Assembly (NCBI GenBank): GCA_946056345.1
Contig: CAMGJH010000073.1
Location: forward strand, 1 to 6,081
DNA: 6,081 nt
Reading direction: 5' to 3'
From: an uncultured Lentisphaeraceae bacterium
Lineage (GTDB): Bacteria > Verrucomicrobiota > Kiritimatiellia > RFP12 > DVOR01
Under the pieces are notes generated by a model. The model searched no databases. It was not told the DNA's origin and saw nothing but the letters and a program-made list of their open reading frames with translations. Positions 1 through 3,981 of the stretch are shown piece by piece (within the stretch, counting starts at the first letter, position 1; each line of letters starts with the position of its first letter). Made by a program: the position numbers and the translations under genes.

Positions 1-75
1 CGCCGAGCGGTTAGTTCTCTCCGCGCCGCGTGATAATCCGCGCCGCCGTTCCTTGAGTGGATCTCGAGCGAGCCG
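1..75. other. Region downstream of the HAD-GtrA gene, no gene seen
   Basis: I find no supported gene and no hairpin with a T-tract, so no intrinsic terminator is visible for the membrane operon. A 9-nt direct repeat CCGCGCCGC occurs at 21-29 and 38-46. AAGGA appears on the minus strand but is not followed by a usable start codon. Confidence 0.4.
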
Positions 76-1026
76 TTATGCGCGAAAGGCAAAGCACTTT
101 AGCGCGAGGAAGGTGAGGGGAATGCCGAGGAGAGCGGAGAGGAGGTAGGCGAGGAGCTTGGGCCAAGCGAGGAGGTTGTAGATGAGCGCGACGGTGAGGT
201 TCTGGATGAGGAAGTTGGGGAGGTAGGCGATGGCATAGCGCAGGAAGGCGGGAAAGGTGGGGCGAGCGTGGAAGGTGACGCTGGCGTTAAGGAGGTAGGA
301 GAAGAAGAGGCTGAGGAGATAGCCGGTCACGAAGGCGGCGTTGGCTTGTAGGAGAAAGGAGAAGCCCCAGGCGAAGCCGACCCCCGTGAGGACGTTGAAG
401 CCGCCGCAAAGGATGAAGCGCAGGAATTGGCTCGAGCAGAAGTGTACGCGCAGGCTGTGGGAGAGGGGAAGCTCCTGCGGCCACGGAACGCACCGGCCCC
501 GGCGTACCCACCAGGCTGTTTGGGCGTAATGGGCCAGGGGCGCGTCGCTTAGAGAATCCGACCAAAAGCCATCGATGGTCGCTTTGGGAAAGGTTTCGCG
601 GAAGCGGCGGACCTTCTCCGCGCCCCGGCAGTTCGCACCGAGGAGTTCGCCCGTGCGAGGGTCCATCCGCGTGGCGATGAGGGGGAGACCTTCTAACCAC
701 GGGCAGGCGCGGATAAGGAAGTCGGGCGAGGCCGTGATAACGCAGTCTTTGCGGCTCGGTTGGTACCAAGCTGCGCGGCGCTTTACTGAGCGGCTCTGCC
801 AGAAGTCTGCGACCGCTTGCTCGGGGTAGGGAAGACCGTTTAGGAAACGAAAGAAGCCCGCCTTGGCGCGGCCGCGGTCGATTAGACCGAGCATCAGCAT
901 CGCCACGGCCCACCCTTGGCCCGGGAGAAAGCGCACAAGCTGCGGGTGACGGCGAAGGGCAAAACGCCAAAAGTCCACCGAGGCATCACCACGGTAGAGG
1001 GTGCCGTCGAAGTCGTAGAGATTCAT
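76..1026 (-). CDS. HAD phosphatase fused to GtrA-like membrane domain
   Basis: A 316-residue protein with two domains. Residues 1-190 form a HAD-superfamily (phosphoserine-phosphatase-like) phosphatase: motif I is DFDGT with nucleophile D5 and D7, motif II is at T98/S100 (VITASPD), the motif III lysine is K138 (GAEKVRRF), and motif IV is SDSLSD with D157 and D161. All expected catalytic residues are present. Residues about 200-316 are a GtrA-like domain with four hydrophobic helices (roughly 201-222, 228-248, 262-284, 288-312), a family tied to moving polyprenyl-linked sugars across the membrane. The ATG at 1026 overlaps the preceding prenyltransferase stop as ATGA, so the two are probably translationally coupled; the GTG 12 nt upstream is less likely. 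I infer that the phosphatase removes the phosphate from the lipid-linked phosphosugar made by the neighbour and that the GtrA part aids flipping. The domain calls are firm; the substrate is not shown by sequence. Confidence 0.88.
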   Translation of the reverse strand: MNLYDFDGTLYRGDASVDFWRFALRRHPQLVRFLPGQGWAVAMLMLGLIDRGRAKAGFFRFLNGLPYPEQAVADFWQSRSVKRRAAWYQPSRKDCVITASPDFLIRACPWLEGLPLIATRMDPRTGELLGANCRGAEKVRRFRETFPKATIDGFWSDSLSDAPLAHYAQTAWWVRRGRCVPWPQELPLSHSLRVHFCSSQFLRFILCGGFNVLTGVGFAWGFSFLLQANAAFVTGYLLSLFFSYLLNASVTFHARPTFPAFLRYAIAYLPNFLIQNLTVALIYNLLAWPKLLAYLLSALLGIPLTFLALKCFAFRA

Positions 1027-1883
1027 ACCGCCCCCCACGGCGCGTAAAGCAAGAACAGGAGAAGTCCGGCATAGGCGAGGCCCAGAATGATAAGCGCAGG
1101 GTCGTGCAGGAAGACTTCCACCGGGTCGCCGTCGGACTCGCGCTCAATGGTAAGGTTATACTTCATTAAGATCAGGAGGACGAGCGGCACGGTCCAGACC
1201 AACTGCTCGCGGCCTTGGGCCACGCTCCAGAGGGCGTAGAAGGCGATGGCGAGCCCTAGGCAAAGATACATATTGCGATCGAGGAACTCGGCGGTATAGA
1301 AGCGTAGCACCCGCCGCGTGCGCGCACCCTTGAGGCGGCGAAGCTCGTTACGCCGCTTGCCGAGCCCGAGATAGCACGCGCCGGTCAGGACCGTCAAATA
1401 GAGCCAGTGCGAGACGGCGATGCCGGTAATGGCCGAGCCGAACATCACGCGGATGAGAAAGCCGCAGGCCAGGATTGCCACGTCCAAGACAGGGATATGC
1501 TTCCAGCCGAAGCTGTAGGCCATATTCAACCCCACGTAGAGCGCGCCCCACGCCAGCGCGCGTCCGGGCGCGGCCACCGGCCACAATGCTGCGCCCCCTG
1601 CGAGGAGGAGCCCCACCAGAAGGCAACATGCACTCCGCCGGGAGACGGCCCCCGAGGCGATGGGGCGAAAGCGTTTGACCGGGTGAAGGCGGTCGCGCCG
1701 CGCGTCCAGACAATCATTGAGCACATAGACGGCGGAGGCCCAGCAGGTGAAGGCGAACCAGCCGGCGAGGGCGGACAGGAGTAAGTGCGTCTCGAAGAAA
1801 CGCCCGTGGAAGAAGAGGGGCGCGAAGACGAGTACGTTCTTGACGCAGTGGTGCAGACGCAGCAGTTTAAGCCAGGCTTTCAT
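1023..1883 (-). CDS. UbiA-family prenyltransferase, decaprenyl-phosphate phosphoribosyltransferase-like
   Basis: A 286-residue polytopic membrane protein of the UbiA superfamily, the usual length for the family. The first Asp-rich motif is NDCLDARRD with N56, D57, D60 and D64, followed by R65, P68 and a KRFRPIASG stretch (70-78). The second polar loop is GKRRNEL (175-181) and is followed by YTAEFLDRN (196-204). These loops, and a C-terminal GDPVEVFLHDPAL segment, resemble mycobacterial DPPR synthase (Rv3806c) more than quinone or heme prenyltransferases. Members of that subgroup transfer 5-phosphoribose from PRPP to polyprenyl phosphate on the cytoplasmic face. The start at 1883 is chosen because AAGGAG (1896-1891) lies 7 nt upstream; the longer reading frame to 2177 is only a shadow inside the previous gene. 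The stop overlaps the next gene by 4 nt. A run of six G on the coding strand sits just before the stop. The subfamily call is from remembered motif similarity, not a search. Confidence 0.85.
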   Translation of the reverse strand: MKAWLKLLRLHHCVKNVLVFAPLFFHGRFFETHLLLSALAGWFAFTCWASAVYVLNDCLDARRDRLHPVKRFRPIASGAVSRRSACCLLVGLLLAGGAALWPVAAPGRALAWGALYVGLNMAYSFGWKHIPVLDVAILACGFLIRVMFGSAITGIAVSHWLYLTVLTGACYLGLGKRRNELRRLKGARTRRVLRFYTAEFLDRNMYLCLGLAIAFYALWSVAQGREQLVWTVPLVLLILMKYNLTIERESDGDPVEVFLHDPALIILGLAYAGLLLFLLYAPWGAV

Positions 1884-1890
1884 CGGTGCG

Positions 1891-1896
1891 CTCCTT
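1891..1896 (-). promoter_or_regulatory. Shine-Dalgarno of the UbiA-family gene, overlapping the upstream stop
   Basis: AAGGAG with 7 nt to the ATG at 1883. Its first two A residues belong to the TAA stop (1897-1895) of the 548-aa membrane protein gene, so terminating ribosomes are delivered directly onto it. This fixes the start of the prenyltransferase and argues for co-translation of the two genes. Confidence 0.85.
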
Positions 1897-3541
1897 ACTG
1901 GGCCGGATAGGATTGTGCCAGGAAGTGGACCATCTCGGCGAAGGCCGGGAGCGTGTTCCAGGCGGTTAGGGCCGCGAGTAGAAGGTAGACCGCGCCCGCG
2001 AAACGCGCGCCCACGAGCCGCTCGATGAGTTTGGCCGCAAGCCCCACGAAGGCCCACGAGAAGTAGAGCACATAGAGGATGAGGCCATTCTCGGCCGTCC
2101 CCCAACCAATCAGGCAGAGCAGTAGCCACGAGAAGATCACCCATCCCGTGCAGACGCGCACGAAACGCTCCCGCCAACAGAGTAAACTCCCGACCAAAAC
2201 GGTCCCCAACAAGAGCGTGCCGCAGAGGAGGGCTTGCGGTGAGACATCAGCTGTTAGGTGCCAGGCAATTTTCTTCGCGTAGAGGGTGGGGCCGGCCTCC
2301 GGCGCGTAAAAGTTCATCGTCACGAACGCCAACCACATTCGCAAGCGCTCCATAAAGTCAAGGGTCTTGCCCGTGAAGTTGAGATACATCTGCGTGCGCG
2401 CTGCCCAGGTGGCCAAGAGATCTATCCGGCAAAAGAGGACGAAGGCCCCCACAAAGGCCACCCCGGCGTAGCAGTATTGGCAGAAGAGGTCGCGCCACGC
2501 ACGGACATCGCGCCGATGCAGGTGGGCCAAGGCCAGCGCGGCGCTCGTCAGTAAGGAGCCTGTGGCCCCAACGAAGCCAACCACCCAAGCCCTCTTCTCT
2601 TCACGGCGCGTATTGAGGAAGAAGAGGAGCCAAAAAAGCGCCACAACGTATTGCTCCACCTGCGTGCACATCAAGAGTGTGGCGTAGCCTGCGCTTAACC
2701 ACGCCACCATTCCGAGGCGTGCCAGGCGCCCGCGCAACGCCATCAGCCGGACCAGCCACCCAAAGGCCACCATCACCAACAACACCTGCGCCATCGCCAC
2801 GCACCAGCCGCGCGAGAGCGTCACCACTGGCAGAAGCAAATCGCGGAGGCAGAGGAAGGGGCTGACAAAGGGGAGCGCGCAGACGGCAAAGAGCGGTTGG
2901 CGGAAGTCATTTTCGCCGTGCGCAAGGCGGGTGAAGGTGGCGGGGGCATTATTGGCAAGCGTTCCATCAGAGGTGTAGATGACATCAAAGCTAAGTTCCG
3001 TAATGGCGGCCTGGCTGTAAGCCCACGAGACAATTCCAGCCAAGCAGAGCGCGATGAACACCATTCCCGCACGCTCGGTACGGTCCATCCCTCGCCATAA
3101 CGCTGCCACCTTAGGCCCGATCACGCGCCAAAACCAAGCCATCAACACTCCAACCGCCGGCGCGGCCACCAATGCACCCCCCACCGCCACGACAACAATT
3201 GGCCAAAGCTGCCACTGAAACAGTAGCCCAAGCTTTCTCAAGACACCCCCGGTGGCGACCAACTGCTGCAGAAAGGAGACAATCAGCACCTGCAGAACTG
3301 CCATAGTCGAAAGCGCCACGCCAAGCCGTTCACCACGCCCACATTGTTTCCACGGACTGCTCAACGCCGGCAGGCAGCAACTCGCCGCAACAACCAACCC
3401 CATCGATAGTGCGCACGCAACGAACGAGTCAAGCGCCGCGCGTATATTGAGGCACAAAAAACCACCCCACCCAACCGGGAACCAACTGTTCCTAAGCAGG
3501 TTCCTAAACCCCACTGAAATCAAGTCACGAAATGCCCTCAT
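1895..3541 (-). CDS. Polytopic membrane protein, GT-C-like glycosyltransferase candidate
   Basis: A 548-residue protein with about ten to thirteen hydrophobic segments over nearly its whole length. I do not recognise a named family with certainty. After a hydrophobic segment at about 157-178 comes a polar loop (180-217) containing FDVIYTSDG with D186 and D192, then an HGENDFRQPLF stretch. This resembles the first extracytoplasmic loop of GT-C enzymes, where an acidic residue is catalytic and an R-PLF motif opens the next helix. A second mark is QVEQYVVALFWLL at 294-306. GT-C enzymes use polyprenyl-phosphate sugars as donors, which fits the two genes that follow. The start at 3541 has AAGGA 6 nt upstream; ATG 3562 and GTG 3604 in the same frame lack one. 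Early codons (AGG at 2, 13 and 17; ATA; TTG) differ from the C-ending usage of the kinase gene. Alternatives are a flippase-like or uncharacterised membrane protein. Confidence 0.7.
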   Translation of the reverse strand: MRAFRDLISVGFRNLLRNSWFPVGWGGFLCLNIRAALDSFVACALSMGLVVAASCCLPALSSPWKQCGRGERLGVALSTMAVLQVLIVSFLQQLVATGGVLRKLGLLFQWQLWPIVVVAVGGALVAAPAVGVLMAWFWRVIGPKVAALWRGMDRTERAGMVFIALCLAGIVSWAYSQAAITELSFDVIYTSDGTLANNAPATFTRLAHGENDFRQPLFAVCALPFVSPFLCLRDLLLPVVTLSRGWCVAMAQVLLVMVAFGWLVRLMALRGRLARLGMVAWLSAGYATLLMCTQVEQYVVALFWLLFFLNTRREEKRAWVVGFVGATGSLLTSAALALAHLHRRDVRAWRDLFCQYCYAGVAFVGAFVLFCRIDLLATWAARTQMYLNFTGKTLDFMERLRMWLAFVTMNFYAPEAGPTLYAKKIAWHLTADVSPQALLCGTLLLGTVLVGSLLCWRERFVRVCTGWVIFSWLLLCLIGWGTAENGLILYVLYFSWAFVGLAAKLIERLVGARFAGAVYLLLAALTAWNTLPAFAEMVHFLAQSYPAQ

Positions 3542-3659
3542 GGCTCTTCCTTTGTTGCTCATTGTTTGCCGGAAGAGACCAAAAAGGAACCTCTCCCGGT
3601 GCACCAGAGAGGGCGCTTAGGAAGCCCGTTGAGGACACACCGAAAGAGGTACGCTGCAC
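3525..3659 (-). CDS. Possible 44-codon leader ORF
   Basis: A GTG-started reading frame of 44 codons lies in the operon leader. GGAGG is placed 7 nt before its GTG (3659-3657), a better-positioned ribosome site than most random frames have. It begins in the apical loop of the long stem-loop, runs through the terminator-like hairpin and the hairpin that covers the next gene's ribosome site, and stops with TGA at 3527-3525. That is 17 nt inside the 548-aa gene, in another frame. The peptide is serine- and glycine-rich with no recognised domain. Its translation would be expected to open the downstream structures and couple to the next gene. It may equally be a chance frame, since nothing in the peptide itself suggests selection. 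Confidence 0.25.
   Translation of the reverse strand: MQRTSFGVSSTGFLSALSGAPGEVPFWSLPANNEQQRKSHEGIS
3542..3577 (-). promoter_or_regulatory. Hairpin covering the ribosome binding site of the membrane-protein gene
   Basis: CTCTTCC (3577-3571) is perfectly complementary to GGAAGAG (3550-3544), and an outer GG/CC extension is possible across a bulge. The right arm includes most of the AAGGA Shine-Dalgarno (3552-3548) used by the ATG at 3541. The loop is 20 nt. If formed in the mRNA it would reduce ribosome access. The pairing is seen in the sequence; the regulatory effect is inferred. Confidence 0.5.
3581..3612 (-). terminator. Terminator-like hairpin in the leader (attenuator candidate)
   Basis: CCTCTC (3612-3607) pairs with GAGAGG (3595-3590). 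The stem extends inward by a wobble pair and GG/CC around a TGCA tetraloop with one bulged G. It is followed by TTCCTTTTT (3589-3581). This is the shape of an intrinsic terminator, but the U-tract is broken by CC, so efficiency is uncertain. It lies about 40 nt before the start at 3541 and so could act as an attenuator. Confidence 0.45.
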
Positions 3660-3703
3660 GAGCGAACCTCCAACCTGTCGTCCTCAACAAAAGGTTCCTA
3701 AGC
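3615..3703 (-). other. 89-nt nested stem-loop in the leader
   Basis: Three stems are nested. The outer stem is GCTTAGGAA (3703-3695) with TTCCTAAGC (3623-3615), 9 bp perfect. The middle stem is GTTGAGGAC (3688-3680) with GTCCTCAAC (3636-3628), 9 bp perfect. The apical stem is GAGGT/ACCTC plus CGCT/AGCG around a symmetrical U-U mismatch with a 5-nt loop (3670-3646). ACA/TGT (3678-3676 with 3639-3637) adds three pairs inside the middle stem. About 30 pairs in 89 nt is far more than chance. I do not recognise a known riboswitch. It may be a cis-regulatory RNA, a small-RNA segment or a relic of an inverted-repeat element. Confidence 0.6.
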
Positions 3704-3745
3704 TTTTCTCTGATGACGATGCGTTGGAAACGCAAGAATAAAACA

Positions 3746-3764
3746 ATTTAGGCTCGCCCTAAAT
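3746..3764 (-). other. 7-bp hairpin/dyad at the predicted transcript 5' end
   Basis: ATTTAGG (3764-3758 on the minus strand) pairs with CCTAAAT (3752-3746) around a 5-nt GCGAG loop, followed by the T-rich TGTTTTATT. Because it starts within a few bases of the predicted transcription start, it would cap the mRNA 5' end or act as a second operator. If the promoter is not real it could instead be a weak terminator for the kinase operon. Confidence 0.35.
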
Positions 3765-3772
3765 GTGCCCCC

Positions 3773-3781
3773 AGTATAGCA
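3773..3781 (-). promoter_or_regulatory. Extended -10 promoter for the three-gene membrane operon
   Basis: On the minus strand TGCTATACT reads as an extended -10 (TG-n-TATACT), five of six matches to TATAAT. No convincing -35 is found at 16-18 nt spacing, as is common for extended -10 promoters. The predicted start is about 3766, giving a leader of about 225 nt before the ATG at 3541. The adjoining palindrome overlaps the TG element, suggesting control by a DNA-binding protein. Confidence 0.5.
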
Positions 3782-3794
3782 CACCTGCAGGTGT
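3781..3794. promoter_or_regulatory. Perfect 14-bp palindrome, operator candidate
   Basis: ACACCTGCAGGTGT is its own reverse complement over all 14 bases. It lies directly upstream of and touching the extended -10 element, in the stretch RNA polymerase would cover between -35 and -10. That position suits a repressor operator or an activator that remodels the spacer. I cannot assign a regulator family; the response regulator encoded upstream is one candidate. Confidence 0.45.
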
Positions 3795-3981
3795 TCCATG
3801 AAATATGCCAAGACGCACTCTAGTTTTTTGGGGGAAGACGCGCCCCAGCCCCGCGGGCTCTTATTTGTTTCTCCTGCCCGAGGTGCGCCTCCTCTTAGCC
3901 CCGATCGAGATGGGGGGGGGCTACGACATCGCACATCGCTGCGAGGTGCTCGCTGTCGCTCGCGTGAGGGGCGCTGTGGTC
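3795..3981. other. Non-coding gap downstream of the kinase gene
   Basis: No gene is supported here. On the minus strand I see no hairpin followed by a T-tract after the kinase stop, so read-through into the membrane operon is possible. A plus-strand hairpin (3847-3859, AGCCC-CGC-GGGCT) is followed by CTTATTTGTTT, which looks like a terminator for transcription running rightward, yet no plus-strand gene precedes it. A run of nine G lies at 3912-3920, and a short GCGAG-GTG-CTCGC hairpin follows at 3940-3952. Confidence 0.5.
3847..3870 (+). terminator. Plus-strand terminator-like hairpin
   Basis: AGCCC (3847-3851) and GGGCT (3855-3859) form a 5-bp GC-rich stem with a CGC loop, followed by CTTATTTGTTT to 3870. 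It would stop rightward transcription before it becomes antisense to the kinase gene. The stem is short, and no plus-strand transcript is otherwise suggested, so this is a weak call. Confidence 0.25.

Noticed and set aside
1884..2177. 98-residue N-terminal extension of the UbiA-family protein
   Set aside because: It overlaps the C-terminal coding sequence of the 548-aa protein and lacks membrane or motif character. The ATG at 1883 has a well-placed AAGGAG and matches the family's normal N-terminus.
3542..3604. Upstream starts (GTG 3604, ATG 3562) for the membrane protein
   Set aside because: Neither has a Shine-Dalgarno, and the extra residues are not hydrophobic or signal-like. The ATG at 3541 has AAGGA at 6 nt.
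3488..3703. CsrA/RsmA-type control from repeated GGA motifs near the ribosome site
   Set aside because: Only the Shine-Dalgarno itself fits ANGGA. The other copies are TAGGA or GAGGA and mostly lie in stems, so the consensus is not met.
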